DNA from: Pseudonocardia sediminis
GTDB lineage: Bacteria > Actinomycetota > Actinomycetes > Mycobacteriales > Pseudonocardiaceae
Length of the DNA: 64,000 nucleotides
Direction: 5' to 3'
Assembly (NCBI RefSeq): GCF_004217185.1
Contig: NZ_SHKL01000001.1
Location: 62,001 to 126,000, forward strand
In this document: positions 16,165 to 25,073 of the stretch, piece after piece
Position numbering within the stretch: position 1 is the first letter of the stretch
How the letters are laid out: each line of letters opens with the position of its first letter
Notes under the pieces: generated by a model
The model's database searches: none
What the model was told of the DNA's origin: nothing
What the model saw: only the letters and a program-made list of their open reading frames with translations
Translations under genes and position numbers: made by a program

Positions 16165-16530
16165 TCAGCTGTCCGAGCGCAGCGCGCTCTTGCCGACCGG
16201 CTTGCCGAACAGCGCGTCCTCGGTCGGGGCCGTGGTGGGCGGCGGGGTGCCCGGGTCGACGGTCTTCTCCTGGCGCAGCACCAGCGACCAGCCCCACGCC
16301 GACAGCGCGGTCAGCACGGCCAGGGCCACCAGCCACGGCCAGCGGCGCGTGATCGGGGACGGGTCGATGGCCCGGGCCAGCGAGGTCCGGGCGTCGTCGA
16401 GGGTGTCGGAGGCGTTCGAGGCGACGGAGGAGACGACGTTCGAGGCGAGGATCGACGCGGCCTCACCGAAGTCCCCGACGGCCGTACCGGCGTCGTTCCG
16501 GGCGCGCTTCCAAGTCCGGCTGTCGTTCAT
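16165..16530 (-). CDS. Single-span membrane protein of unknown function
   Basis: 121 aa from the ATG at 16530. The N-terminal half (residues 1-62) is amphipathic helix, rich in Ala, Ser and Asp (TAVGDFGEAASILASNVVSS), followed by one transmembrane helix at about 65-84 (WPWLVALAVLTALSAWGWS) and a short Pro/Thr-rich tail. It sits divergently beside ppiA, the position held by Rv0008c in M. tuberculosis, and may be its counterpart. No catalytic motif is visible. Confidence 0.65.
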   Translation of the reverse strand: MNDSRTWKRARNDAGTAVGDFGEAASILASNVVSSVASNASDTLDDARTSLARAIDPSPITRRWPWLVALAVLTALSAWGWSLVLRQEKTVDPGTPPPTTAPTEDALFGKPVGKSALRSDS

Positions 16531-16572
16531 CGTGCGACCTGCTTCCCGCGTGGACGTCCGTGTGCTGGCACG

Positions 16573-17118
16573 ATGGTATCCGTGACCGAACCAGGAAACG
16601 CGAAGACGACCGCCACCCTGCGCACCTCCGAAGGGGACATCCGGATCAACCTGTTCCCGGACCACGCACCGAAGACGGTTGCGAACTTCGTCGGCCTCGC
16701 GGACGGGTCCAAGGACTACAAGGGCCCCAACGCCAGCGGCGGCGACTCCGGCCCGTTCTACGACAGCTCGATCTTCCACCGTGTGATCAGCGGGTTCATG
16801 ATCCAGGGCGGGGACCCGACCGGCACCGGGCGCGGTGGCCCCGGCTACCAGTTCGCCGACGAGTTCCACCCCGAGCTCAAGTTCGACCGCCCGTACCTGC
16901 TCGCGATGGCGAACGCCGGGCCCGGCACGAACGGCTCGCAGTTCTTCATCACCCTCGGCCCGACCCCGCACCTCAACCGCAAGCACACCATCTTCGGTGA
17001 GGTCGCCGACGCCGAGTCGCGCGCCGTCGTGGACCAGATCGGGGGCACGACCACCGGCCAGGCGGACCGCCCGCTGACCGACCAGGTCATCCAGCACATC
17101 GACGTCGAGCAGAACTGA
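16573..17118 (+). CDS. ppiA: Peptidyl-prolyl cis-trans isomerase, cyclophilin type
   Basis: 181 aa (178 from the GTG at 16582). Cyclophilin signatures present: FHRVISGFMIQGGDPTGTG near residues 73-91, containing the catalytic arginine of the FHR motif; NGSQFFITLGPTPHLN near 117-132; and HTIFGEV. It speeds proline isomerisation during protein folding in the cytoplasm, as there is no signal peptide. The position just before the crgA/pknB block is the conserved place of ppiA in actinobacteria. Confidence 0.92.
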   Translation: MVSVTEPGNAKTTATLRTSEGDIRINLFPDHAPKTVANFVGLADGSKDYKGPNASGGDSGPFYDSSIFHRVISGFMIQGGDPTGTGRGGPGYQFADEFHPELKFDRPYLLAMANAGPGTNGSQFFITLGPTPHLNRKHTIFGEVADAESRAVVDQIGGTTTGQADRPLTDQVIQHIDVEQN

Positions 17119-17150
17119 CTCATGACGCGTCCGGTGCCGAGGTCCCGGCG

Positions 17151-18035
17151 ATGACCGGCCCCGCCGGTCCGCCGGGCCAGGTACCGCCCGGCCCGTACCC
17201 ACCCCCCGACGCGGGGGCGATGGTCTGTGCCCGGCACCCCGACCGCCCGACCCGGCTGCAGTGCACCCGGTGCGGGCGTCCGGCGTGTCCGGACTGCCTG
17301 CGCGACGCCTCCGTCGGCCAGCACTGCGTGGACTGCGTCTCGCAGGCCGCGGCGTCGACCCCGCGCTGGCGCACCGTCGCCGGCGCGAGCCGGCCCGGCA
17401 AGCCGGTGATGGTCCCGATCCTGATCGGGATCAACGTCGCGATCTTCGCTCTCACCGTGGTCGCGGCCGGGAGCATCTCGGACAACTACGCCTCGGTGCT
17501 GTTCCGGGAGACCTCGCTGGTGCCCGTGGACGTCGCGGGCGGCGAGTGGTGGCGGCTCGTCACGTCGGGGTTCCTGCACTTCGGCCTGCTGCACCTGGCG
17601 TTCAACATGTTCGCGATGTGGGTCATCGGCCGTGAGGTCGAGACCGTGCTGGGCCGCTGGCGGCTGCTCGCCGTGTACCTGGTGTCGCTGCTCGGCGGTT
17701 CCGCCGCGGTGATGCTGTTCTCGAACGCGGGGACCCAGACCGCGGGCGCCTCCGGGGCCGTGTTCGGCCTGATGGGCGCCCTCGCCGTGCTGCTCTACCG
17801 GCTGAAGCTGCCGGCCGGGCAGGCGATCGGCGTCATCGCGATCAACGTCGTGCTCAGCTTCGCGATCCCCGGGATCTCGATCACCGCGCACCTGGGCGGG
17901 CTCGTCGTGGGTGCCGCGACGACCGCGGCGCTGGTCTACCTGCCGAACCGGCAGAACCGTTCGGTGCAGGTCGCGGCCGTCGCCGGGATCGCCGTGGTGG
18001 TCCTGCTCGCGATCGGCGTCAGCCTGACCCTGTGA
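17151..18035 (+). CDS. Rhomboid intramembrane serine protease with N-terminal zinc-binding motif
   Basis: 294 aa. Residues 26-62 hold six regularly spaced Cys plus His residues (CARHPDRP, CTRCG, CPDC, HCVDC), a B-box-like zinc-binding module. After it come about six membrane helices with the rhomboid catalytic dyad S201 (GASGAVFG) and H247 (ITAHLGG), and the HxxxN-type segment LLHLAFNMF. It cleaves membrane-spanning substrates; the substrate is unknown. Located 32 nt after ppiA, it is followed by a clear hairpin terminator. Confidence 0.88.
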   Translation: MTGPAGPPGQVPPGPYPPPDAGAMVCARHPDRPTRLQCTRCGRPACPDCLRDASVGQHCVDCVSQAAASTPRWRTVAGASRPGKPVMVPILIGINVAIFALTVVAAGSISDNYASVLFRETSLVPVDVAGGEWWRLVTSGFLHFGLLHLAFNMFAMWVIGREVETVLGRWRLLAVYLVSLLGGSAAVMLFSNAGTQTAGASGAVFGLMGALAVLLYRLKLPAGQAIGVIAINVVLSFAIPGISITAHLGGLVVGAATTAALVYLPNRQNRSVQVAAVAGIAVVVLLAIGVSLTL

Positions 18036-18076
18036 CGGGCACCCCCGGGGTCGTCCCCCCGGGGGTCCCCTCGCTC

Positions 18077-18114
18077 ACGAGAAGGTCCTGAGGGTTCCCC
18101 CCGGGCCTTCTCGT
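18077..18114. terminator. Bidirectional hairpin terminator
   Basis: ACGAGAAGG (18077-18085) and CCTTCTCGT (18106-18114) with further partial pairing inside. It lies between the convergent rhomboid and PH-domain genes. Confidence 0.7.
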
Positions 18115-18118
18115 CAGG

Positions 18119-18565
18119 TCAGCGCGGGGTCCGGTACGTCTCCAGGACCTCGGCGACCTCCTCGGGGTCCTCGCCCAGCTCCAGGCGGCCGAGGATCACC
18201 AGGCGCTCGGCGCCGTCGGGCTCGCGGAGCTCGAGCTCCAGCAGCGACGACTCGCGCCCGAAACGGCGCTGGCGCAGCACGCGCACGTTGTCGACCCGCC
18301 CCCACCCGACGTCCAGGGTCCAGCTCAGCCGGCGCACGACGAGACCGTCCGGGCCGGCGGCCAGGCGCGGGCGGGCCTTCGTCCCGGAGGCGGCCGCGGT
18401 CCCGAGGCCGGCCGCCGCGACGGCCGCGATCAGCTGCCCCGGACGGTCGGAACCGGTCAGCAGGAGCAGCACGAGCCACACGGCGGCGGCCCCTGCCAGC
18501 ACCCACGCCATCACGACCAGACCGGTCGGCGTGGACCACGAGACGGCCCGATCATGATCACCCAT
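18119..18565 (-). CDS. Membrane protein with bacterial PH domain (Rv0010c-like)
   Basis: 148 aa from the ATG at 18565 (GTG at 18574 possible). Two membrane helices at about residues 12-55 are followed by a small beta-rich PH-like domain (residues 65-148: LVVRRLSWTLDVGWGRVDNVRV.., LVILGRLELGEDPEEV). The gene occupies the place of M. tuberculosis Rv0010c between ppiA and crgA. Function unknown; likely an envelope or division-associated factor by context. Two DnaA-box-like sites lie 14-36 nt upstream of the start, between it and crgA. Confidence 0.75.
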   Translation of the reverse strand: MGDHDRAVSWSTPTGLVVMAWVLAGAAAVWLVLLLLTGSDRPGQLIAAVAAAGLGTAAASGTKARPRLAAGPDGLVVRRLSWTLDVGWGRVDNVRVLRQRRFGRESSLLELELREPDGAERLVILGRLELGEDPEEVAEVLETYRTPR

Positions 18566-18579
18566 CGTGATCACCGAAG

Positions 18580-18601
18580 TTATCCACAGGCTTCATCCAC
18601 A
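18580..18601. promoter_or_regulatory. Two DnaA-box-like sequences
   Basis: TTATCCACA at 18580-18588 is an exact match to the consensus DnaA box. TCATCCACA at 18593-18601 differs by one base. They are in the same orientation, 13 bp apart start to start, in the 70-nt gap between crgA and the PH-domain gene. No AT-rich unwinding region is next to them, so this is not a full origin; they could tie expression of the neighbouring gene to DnaA. Confidence 0.55.
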
Positions 18602-18635
18602 GTGGGGATGAACCACAATGCTGTGTTTCCGCAGC

Positions 18636-18890
18636 TCAACGCCACCGCATGGTCATCAGGAGTCCGATTACAATGAGTGAGAACCCGATCAGGAAGTTCA
18701 GGTTCCCCAGTGCGGCCATGAACGGGATCGACGGCGCCAGGTAGTTCACGACGAGCCAGGCGAGGCCCAGGATCCACATCGCGACCATCACGGCGATGTA
18801 GGCCGGGTGGGTGGGACCGGCCACCTTCACCGGGGTGCGGCTGGGCGGCGGCGTGTACACGGCCTGCTTGCGGACCTTGGACTTCGGCAT
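18636..18890 (-). CDS. crgA: Cell division protein CrgA
   Basis: 84 aa, the usual CrgA length. A basic N-terminus (MPKSKVRKQ) is followed by two membrane helices at about 29-50 and 60-80, joined by the conserved NYLAPSIP loop and the segment LGNLNFLIGF. CrgA binds FtsZ, FtsQ, FtsI and PBPs at the septum and helps stabilise the divisome in mycobacteria, and inhibits Z-ring formation in Streptomyces. Found in its conserved neighbourhood with pknB, pbpA and rodA. The ATG is preceded by a GAGG-rich leader. Confidence 0.95.
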   Translation of the reverse strand: MPKSKVRKQAVYTPPPSRTPVKVAGPTHPAYIAVMVAMWILGLAWLVVNYLAPSIPFMAALGNLNFLIGFSLIVIGLLMTMRWR

Positions 18891-18953
18891 GGGTGGACCT
18901 CATCGGTGCGGGGTCGTCTACGGCGCGCTCCCGGCCCGCGACGACCGGACCGT

Positions 18954-18970
18954 GCACCCCGACGGGGTGC
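18954..18970 (-). terminator. Short hairpin between trpG and crgA
   Basis: GCACCCC (18954-18960) and GGGGTGC (18964-18970) with a 3-nt loop. It is placed to attenuate or end transcripts from trpG before crgA. The remaining part of the 190-nt gap shows no gene; no DUF881 or sortase gene lies here. Confidence 0.4.
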
Positions 18971-19080
18971 TCCGGGCACGGTTGCGCCGGGGGAGCTTCA
19001 CCATCACCGTAGCGTGAACACCGGCCGGAATGGGTCCGGACGTCGTGCTCCGCGGAGTGAGCGCGTCGGACCGGTGCCGG

Positions 19081-19716
19081 TCAGACGCCCGCGACGAGCT
19101 CCTCGACCTCGGCCGTCAGGGCGTCCACCGTCGCCTCGGGGACGGCGTGCCCGGCTCCGGCGAGCCAGGTCGCCAGCAGGCGGTGCCCGCCCTGGGTCAG
19201 GACCGACTCGGGATGGAACTGGACGCCCTCGATCGGCAGGTCCCGGTGCCGCACGGCCATGATCAGGCCCGACTCGGTGCGGCCGGTGACCTGCAGCTCC
19301 GGCGGCAGCGAGTCCGGGGCGATGGTGAGCGAGTGGTAGCGGGTCGCCACGAACGGCGAGGGCAGCGCACGCAGCACGCCGACGCCGTCGTGGTGCACCA
19401 GCGAGGTCTTGCCGTGCAGCAGCTCTGGGGCGCGCTCGACGACGCCGCCCCAGGCCGTGGCCAGCGCCTGGTGCCCGAGGCAGACCCCGAGCAGCGGGAG
19501 GCCGCGGTCCGCCGCGGCGCGGATCACCTCGACGCTGCGCCCGGCACGCTCCGGTGTTCCCGGGCCGGGGCTGACGAGGACCGCGCCGTAGCCGTCGAGG
19601 GCCGACGGGTCGACCTCGTCGTTGCGCAGCACCTCGGGCTCCACGCCCAGCTGGGCGAGGTACTGGACCAGGTTGTAGACGAAGCTGTCGTAGTTGTCGA
19701 CGACCAGTACCCGCAT
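19081..19716 (-). CDS. trpG: Anthranilate/aminodeoxychorismate synthase glutamine amidotransferase subunit
   Basis: 211 aa from the ATG at 19716 (MRVLVVDNYDSF). Class-I glutamine amidotransferase with catalytic C near residue 80 in GVCLGHQAL, and the His-Glu pair in VQFHPESV near 170. It releases ammonia from glutamine for a TrpE- or PabB-type chorismate enzyme, which is not in this window; TrpG versus PabA cannot be separated, and many actinobacteria use one for both. It is on the same strand as pknB, 49 nt after it, whereas M. tuberculosis trpG faces pknB. Confidence 0.9.
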   Translation of the reverse strand: MRVLVVDNYDSFVYNLVQYLAQLGVEPEVLRNDEVDPSALDGYGAVLVSPGPGTPERAGRSVEVIRAAADRGLPLLGVCLGHQALATAWGGVVERAPELLHGKTSLVHHDGVGVLRALPSPFVATRYHSLTIAPDSLPPELQVTGRTESGLIMAVRHRDLPIEGVQFHPESVLTQGGHRLLATWLAGAGHAVPEATVDALTAEVEELVAGV

Positions 19717-19765
19717 CGCTTGACCCGTCCCGTCCCGCTCGTTCCCGTGGTTCTCCCCGGCGAGG

Positions 19766-21769
19766 CTAGTTGAACGGGAAGCCGCTGCCGGAGCCGCTGT
19801 CCCCGCTCCCGTCGCCACTGTCCCCGGAACCGCCGCCGCTCCCGCTGCCACCACTGCTGCTCGTCCCGACGACGAGGACGACCTCGGTCCCGTCGCCGGC
19901 CTGCGAGCCGCCGCTCGGGGTCTGGGAGATCACCTTGCCGGACTGCGAGCTGTCCGAGGTCTCCTGCTGCTGCAGGCGGTAGGACAGGCCGGCCGACTGC
20001 AGCTGGTTCACCGCGCTGCCGACGTCCTGACCCGTGACGTCCGGGACCTGCTTCTGGTTCCCGCGGCTGATCTGCAGGGTGATCGTGCTGCTCTTCGACA
20101 CCCGGTTGCCGGCCGAGGGGTTGGTCCCGACGACCGAACCGGCGCTGCCGCCCCCGTCGACCGTGCTGGTGGTGACCGACGTGAAGCCGGCGTTGCGCAG
20201 CGTCGTCTGCGCCTGCGACGCGCTCTGGCCGCTGACGTCCGGCACCGCGACGGTGGTCTGCTCCTTGCCGATGACGACGGCGACGGCACCGTTGCCGGGG
20301 ACGCTCTCGCCCGGCCCGGGGGTGGAGGAGATGATCTTGCCGATCTGGCTGGAGTCGGACGTCTCCTGCTCGGTCTGCTGACCCAGCTGCAGGCCGGCCT
20401 GCTGCAGGAGCGGCCGGGCCTCGTCGACGGTCTTGCCCGACAGCTGCGGGACCGTCGCGTTCGCGGGTCCGGTGCCGACGAACAGCGTGACCGTGCTGTT
20501 CTCGGCCACGGCGTTGCCACCACCGGGCTCGGTCCGGTTGACCTTCCCGACCTGGGCGACGTCCGAGGGTTCGTTCCGGATGTCGACCAGGAGTCTCGCG
20601 CCGGTGATCGCGGCCCGGGCCTGGTCCGGGTTCTGGCCCAGGACGTCCGGGACGTTCACCGTCGCCGGGCCGGAGGTGGTGAACATCTGGACGCCGACGA
20701 ACCCGAGCAGGCCGAGCACGGCCAGGACCGCGACCCAGATGCCGATCTTCTTGCCGCGCCCGCCCCGGGGCTCGTCCTCGTAGGCGTCCGGGTGGCCCGG
20801 GGGCATGGTGTGGCGGCCGGTCGCCGGTCCGGCGCCGGCGTAGACCCGCCGGGTCGGGACGGCGGCGGTGGCGTCCGCGTCGAGGAGGCTGGTGCGCTCG
20901 TCCTCGCTCATCACCATCGGCGCCAGGACCGGCTCGCCGTTGCGCACGCGGACCAGGTCCGCGCGCATCTCGCCGGAGGACTGGTAGCGGTTGGCCGGGT
21001 TCTTGCTCAGCGCCTTGAGCACGATCGCGTCCAGCGCGGGCGGGATCGAGGGGTTGAGCTGCGACGGGGCCTTGGGGTCCTCACGGACGTGCTGGTAGGC
21101 GACCGCGACCGGGGTGTCCCCGGTGAACGGCGGGTCGCCGGTGAGCAGCTCGAACAGCACGCAACCGGCCGCGTAGACGTCCGAGCGGGCGTCCACGGCC
21201 TCGCCGCGGGCCTGCTCCGGGGACAGGTACTGCGCGGTGCCGATGACGGCCGCGGTCTGCGTGACGTTCTGCCCCTCGCCGAGGGCGCGGGCGATGCCGA
21301 AGTCCATCACCTTCACCGCGCCGGCGGTCGAGATCATGATGTTCGCGGGCTTGACGTCGCGGTGGATGATCCCGTTGCGGTGGCTGAAGTCCAGGGCGGC
21401 GCAGACGTCGGCCATGACCTCGACGACCCGCTGCTGGGTCAGCGGCCCGGTGGTCTTGACGATCTCGCGCAGCGTCTGCCCGTCGACGAACTCCATGACG
21501 ATGTAGGGCAGCGGGCCGAAGTCGCTGGCGATCTCGCCGGTGTCGTACACGGCGACGATCGCGGGGTGGTTCAGCGACGCGGAGTTCTGCGCCTCACGAC
21601 GGAATCGGAGCTGGAACTGGGGGTCGCGGGCGAGGTCGGCACGCAGCACCTTGACCGCGACGTCCCGGGAGAGCCGGGTGTCGAGACCGTGGTGCACCTC
21701 GGCCATGCCGCCGTAGCCGAGCGTGCCGCCCAGCTCGTATCGCTCGGACAGCAGGCGGGGTGTCGTCAT
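19766..21769 (-). CDS. pknB: Serine/threonine protein kinase PknB with four PASTA domains
   Basis: 667 aa. The cytoplasmic kinase domain (about 10-275) has the glycine loop LGYGGMAEVHHG, the VAVKVL lysine, HRDVKPANI and DFG (VMDFGIARAL). After a juxtamembrane linker, one membrane helix at about 345-363 leads to four extracellular PASTA repeats, each opening with a VPDV/VPQL-type motif, and a Ser/Gly/Asp-rich tail. PASTA domains bind peptidoglycan fragments or lipid II, and the kinase controls growth and division. Overlapping-gene neighbours pknA, pbpA, rodA and pstP form its operon. Confidence 0.96.
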   Translation of the reverse strand: MTTPRLLSERYELGGTLGYGGMAEVHHGLDTRLSRDVAVKVLRADLARDPQFQLRFRREAQNSASLNHPAIVAVYDTGEIASDFGPLPYIVMEFVDGQTLREIVKTTGPLTQQRVVEVMADVCAALDFSHRNGIIHRDVKPANIMISTAGAVKVMDFGIARALGEGQNVTQTAAVIGTAQYLSPEQARGEAVDARSDVYAAGCVLFELLTGDPPFTGDTPVAVAYQHVREDPKAPSQLNPSIPPALDAIVLKALSKNPANRYQSSGEMRADLVRVRNGEPVLAPMVMSEDERTSLLDADATAAVPTRRVYAGAGPATGRHTMPPGHPDAYEDEPRGGRGKKIGIWVAVLAVLGLLGFVGVQMFTTSGPATVNVPDVLGQNPDQARAAITGARLLVDIRNEPSDVAQVGKVNRTEPGGGNAVAENSTVTLFVGTGPANATVPQLSGKTVDEARPLLQQAGLQLGQQTEQETSDSSQIGKIISSTPGPGESVPGNGAVAVVIGKEQTTVAVPDVSGQSASQAQTTLRNAGFTSVTTSTVDGGGSAGSVVGTNPSAGNRVSKSSTITLQISRGNQKQVPDVTGQDVGSAVNQLQSAGLSYRLQQQETSDSSQSGKVISQTPSGGSQAGDGTEVVLVVGTSSSGGSGSGGGSGDSGDGSGDSGSGSGFPFN

Positions 21770-21874
21770 CTGTTCTGGTTCCCGGGGTTGGAGGCGTACT
21801 CATCATGCCGGTCGGAACGTGTGGTCATGGTTCTTCGGCACACCCGTCTGCGCCGGGGCGCCTGCTGCGTGGGC

Positions 21875-23578
21875 TCACCGGACCGCGACCCCCACGCGGT
21901 CGGCGACGGACGGCATGATCACTGCCGCCGGTCCCGTTCGGTCGCCCTTCCACCCGGTCACGGTACCGGGCGCACCGACGAGGTAACCGCCCGTCAGCCC
22001 ACCGAGCGACGTTCCGCGCAGGATCATCACGGCGAGCAGCACCGCGGCGATCGTGAGGATCACGAACAGGGCGGCCAGCAGGGCACGGCTGCGCCCGGAC
22101 CGGCGCGGCGCGACGTCCAGCGGGCCGGACGGGTGCTCGGTGCCCCGGGCCTGCTCGACGGCGCGGGACTCCCCGCGGGCGTCCCCCCGCGTGTCCCAGC
22201 GCGTGTCACCGTGCGGCGGGCGCGGTGGAGCCGGTCGGGTGCCGCCGGCGGCACGTCCGCCGTCGGGGCCGACCCGGTCCCGGCCGGCGGGCTCCCCGCC
22301 GGGAGCCGGACGGACCGGCATCGGACCCGAGGCGTACGGGCCCGGGGTGACGGGGCCGCTGCCGGCGTCGAGCGCGCGGTGCCGCGGCGACGACGGCGGT
22401 CCCGGGTCGTGCGGGACCGGCGTGCGCGGGTTCTGACCGGGCGGCAGCGGGGTCCGGGGCCCACCCGGGCCGCCCCGGGGCGGGCTCTGCGGTGCCGGAC
22501 CGCGCGGCGCGGACGTCCCGGGGGCCGCGCCGCGGCGTGGTGCCGGGGTGAACGGTGCCGGGGTGTTCGGTGCCGGGGTGTTCGGCGCCGGGGTGTTCGG
22601 CGCCGGGGTGAACGGTGCCGGGGTGTTCGGGGCGGGCCCGTCGCCCGGCTGCCCGGACGAGCGGCGCGGCGGCATGGCCCGGGCCGGCGTCGTCGAGTTC
22701 ACGGCGCTGTCCTCGGGGTCGGCGCCCGCGGCCGGGGCACGCTCACCGCGCCGGACGGCCGCGACGGCGTCGGCGAACTCGCCGCCGTCGGCGTAGCGCA
22801 GCGCCGGGTCCTTGACCAGTACCGAGTAGATCAGCCCGCGGATCCGCTCCGGGACGTCGGCGGGCAGCGGCGGCGGGTCGTCGCGGACCTGCATCATCGC
22901 CACCGCCACGGCGCTCTCGGCGCGGAACGGGCGCTGCCCGGCCAGGCACTCGTAGCCGACGATGCCCAGCGAGTAGACGTCCCCGGCCGGTCCGGCCTCG
23001 TCGCCGCTGGCCTGCTCGGGGGCGATGTAGTGGGCGGTGCCCATGACCATGCCGGAGCGCGTCACCGGGACGGCGTCGGCGGCCTTGGCGATGCCGAAGT
23101 CGGTCAGCTTCACCACGCCGTCGTTGCGCAGCAGGATGTTGCCGGGCTTGACGTCGCGGTGCACGAACCCGCGCTCGTGCGCGGCCTGCAGGGCGCGGGC
23201 GGACTGCTCGACGATGTCGAGGGCCTCGTGCGGCGGGATCGCGCCCCGGCTGATCCGGCTGGAGAGCGGCTCGCCGCGGACGAGCTCCATCACCAGGTAG
23301 GCGGTGCGCCCGCCGCCGGCCGGGCCGTCGTCCTCGCCGTAGTCGTGCACCGAGGCGATCCCGGTGTGGTCCAGCGAGGCCACCGTGCGGGCCTCGATCC
23401 GGAACCGGTGCAGGAACTCGGGGTCGTCGGACAGCTCCGCCTTGAGCACCTTCACCGCGACGCTGCGTCCGAGCCGGGTGTCCTTGGCCTCCCAGACCTC
23501 ACCCATCCCGCCGACCGCGATCCGCCGGTCGAGCTGGTAGCGCTCGGAGATGAGCTGGCCCGCGGCGAGGACGCTCAT
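21875..23578 (-). CDS. pknA: Serine/threonine protein kinase PknA with expanded proline-rich linker
   Basis: 567 aa from the ATG at 23578, 25 nt after pbpA. The kinase domain (about 10-275) carries [12 protein letters not shown], the VAVKVL lysine, [11 protein letters not shown] and LTDFGIAKA. Then follows an unusually long disordered region (about 280-515) rich in Pro, Ala, Gly, Arg and Thr, one membrane helix (about 517-542, [20 protein letters not shown]) and a short outer tail. M. tuberculosis PknA is 431 aa; the extra length is in the linker, including perfect pentapeptide repeats. It phosphorylates divisome and cell-wall proteins. Confidence 0.94.
   Translation of the reverse strand: MSVLAAGQLISERYQLDRRIAVGGMGEVWEAKDTRLGRSVAVKVLKAELSDDPEFLHRFRIEARTVASLDHTGIASVHDYGEDDGPAGGGRTAYLVMELVRGEPLSSRISRGAIPPHEALDIVEQSARALQAAHERGFVHRDVKPGNILLRNDGVVKLTDFGIAKAADAVPVTRSGMVMGTAHYIAPEQASGDEAGPAGDVYSLGIVGYECLAGQRPFRAESAVAVAMMQVRDDPPPLPADVPERIRGLIYSVLVKDPALRYADGGEFADAVAAVRRGERAPAAGADPEDSAVNSTTPARAMPPRRSSGQPGDGPAPNTPAPFTPAPNTPAPNTPAPNTPAPFTPAPRRGAAPGTSAPRGPAPQSPPRGGPGGPRTPLPPGQNPRTPVPHDPGPPSSPRHRALDAGSGPVTPGPYASGPMPVRPAPGGEPAGRDRVGPDGGRAAGGTRPAPPRPPHGDTRWDTRGDARGESRAVEQARGTEHPSGPLDVAPRRSGRSRALLAALFVILTIAAVLLAVMILRGTSLGGLTGGYLVGAPGTVTGWKGDRTGPAAVIMPSVADRVGVAVR
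22539..22628. repeat. 15-nt tandem repeat encoding TPAPx units in PknA
   Basis: Six consecutive 15-nt units of the type GGTGCCGGGGTGTTC (plus strand). They differ by C/T and TT/AA swaps and encode alternating N/F-T-P-A-P pentapeptides in the PknA linker. Typical of slippage-generated coding repeats and likely variable between strains. Confidence 0.8.
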
Positions 23579-23603
23579 CCGTCCGTCCCGCCCACTGCCG
23601 CGG

Positions 23604-25073
23604 TCACTGGGCCCCCCGCAGGGCCTCGGCGATGACCGCGCGGCCGACCGGCGCGGCCACCGATCCACCGGTGGCCTCCAGGGCCCGGTTGCCGCCGTTC
23701 TCGACCAGCACCGCGACCGCGACCTTCGGGTTCTGGGCCGGCGCGAACGCGACGTACCAGGCGTGCGGCGGGGTGTTCTTCGGGTCCGTGCCGTGCTCGG
23801 CGGTACCGGTCTTGGAGGCGATCTGCACGCCGGTGATCTTTCCGCCGCCCTGCGTCCGGTTCTCCGAGCCGATCATCAGGTCGGTGAGGGTGGACGCCAC
23901 GTCGGCCGGCATCGACCGGGTCATCCGGTCCGGCTCGGTGGTGTCGACGACGTCGAGCTGCGGGCTCTGGATCTCCTTGACCAGGTGCGGGGCCATCGTC
24001 TGGCCGCCGTTCGCGATCGAGGCGGCGATCATCGCGTTCTGCAGCGGGGTCAGCCGGACGTCGCGCTGGCCGATCGCGGACTGCTGGGTCGACGGCGTGT
24101 CCGACATCGGGCCGACCGAGGACGCCTGGACGCCCATCGGGATGGACAGGTCGGACCGGCCGATCCCGAACGCCTCGGCCTCGGCACGCATCTTGTCCGC
24201 GCCGAGCTCGCCGCCGAGCTGGGCGAACGCGGTGTTGCAGGAGCGGGCGAGCGCGTCGCGCAAGGTGGCGGTGGCGCCGGTGCCGCACGGCGTGCCGTCG
24301 TAGTTCTCCAGCGTCGTCGTCGAGTCCGACAGCGTCAGCACCGGGGCCGCGGTCAGCGGGCTGTCCGGGGTGAACCCGTTCTGCAGCGCCGCCGCTGTGG
24401 TGACCAGCTTGAACGTCGACCCCGGGGGATAGATCTCGGAGATCGCCCGGTTGGACAGCACCGACGGGTCCTCGTTCGTGAACTGCCGGTAGGCACGCTG
24501 CTGCTCGGCCGCGTCGGCGCTGGCCAGACGGTTGGGGTCGTACGACGGGGTGGACACCATGCCCAGGATGTCGCCGGTCTGGGGTTCGAGCGCAACCACC
24601 GAACCGGTGTAGCCCTTGCTGTCCATCTCCTCGAACGCCCGCTTCTGGACGTTCGGGTCGATCGTCGTGGCGACGTTGCCGCCGGCCGGGTCCCGCCCGG
24701 TGATCAGGTCCGAGAGCCGGCGGACGAACAGCCGGTCGTCGGTGCCGTTGAGCACCTCGTCGGTGGACCGCTCCAGGGCGGTGGACCCGTAGACGGTGGA
24801 GAAGTAGCCGGTGACCGGCGCGAAGGCCGGGCCGTTCGGATACTGGCGCTGATAGCGCAGCCGGTTGTCGGTGTCCACGCTCTGCGCGAGTACGTCGCTG
24901 CCGGCGGTGATCTGCCCGCGCTGGCGCGAGTACTCGTCGATCTGCACCCGCTGGTTGCGCGAGTCGTCGCGGTACTCCCCGGCCTTGACCACCTGGATGT
25001 AGGTGACGTTGCCGAGCAGGACGACGACCATCACCATCACGGCGAGGGCGACGCGGCGGACGGGGCGGTTCAC
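23604..25073 (-). CDS. pbpA: Penicillin-binding protein, class B transpeptidase
   Basis: 489 aa from a GTG at 25073 that overlaps the rodA stop (GTGA). One N-terminal membrane helix (about 7-27), a dimerisation domain, and a transpeptidase domain with S219-T-F-K222 (active serine), S278-C-N280 and the KTGT motif near 424. It cross-links peptidoglycan at the growing poles and septum together with RodA. PbpA is a known phosphorylation target of PknB in M. tuberculosis. The four-base overlap indicates strict co-translation with rodA. Confidence 0.95.
   Translation of the reverse strand: MNRPVRRVALAVMVMVVVLLGNVTYIQVVKAGEYRDDSRNQRVQIDEYSRQRGQITAGSDVLAQSVDTDNRLRYQRQYPNGPAFAPVTGYFSTVYGSTALERSTDEVLNGTDDRLFVRRLSDLITGRDPAGGNVATTIDPNVQKRAFEEMDSKGYTGSVVALEPQTGDILGMVSTPSYDPNRLASADAAEQQRAYRQFTNEDPSVLSNRAISEIYPPGSTFKLVTTAAALQNGFTPDSPLTAAPVLTLSDSTTTLENYDGTPCGTGATATLRDALARSCNTAFAQLGGELGADKMRAEAEAFGIGRSDLSIPMGVQASSVGPMSDTPSTQQSAIGQRDVRLTPLQNAMIAASIANGGQTMAPHLVKEIQSPQLDVVDTTEPDRMTRSMPADVASTLTDLMIGSENRTQGGGKITGVQIASKTGTAEHGTDPKNTPPHAWYVAFAPAQNPKVAVAVLVENGGNRALEATGGSVAAPVGRAVIAEALRGAQ

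Noticed and set aside
18580..18601. A chromosomal origin at the DnaA boxes
   Set aside because: Only two boxes, no AT-rich unwinding element and no dnaA/dnaN genes nearby. Kept only as regulatory or titration sites.
22539..22628. Regular 15-nt repeats considered as a CRISPR array
   Set aside because: There are no spacers, the period is a multiple of three, and the repeats lie in frame within pknA.
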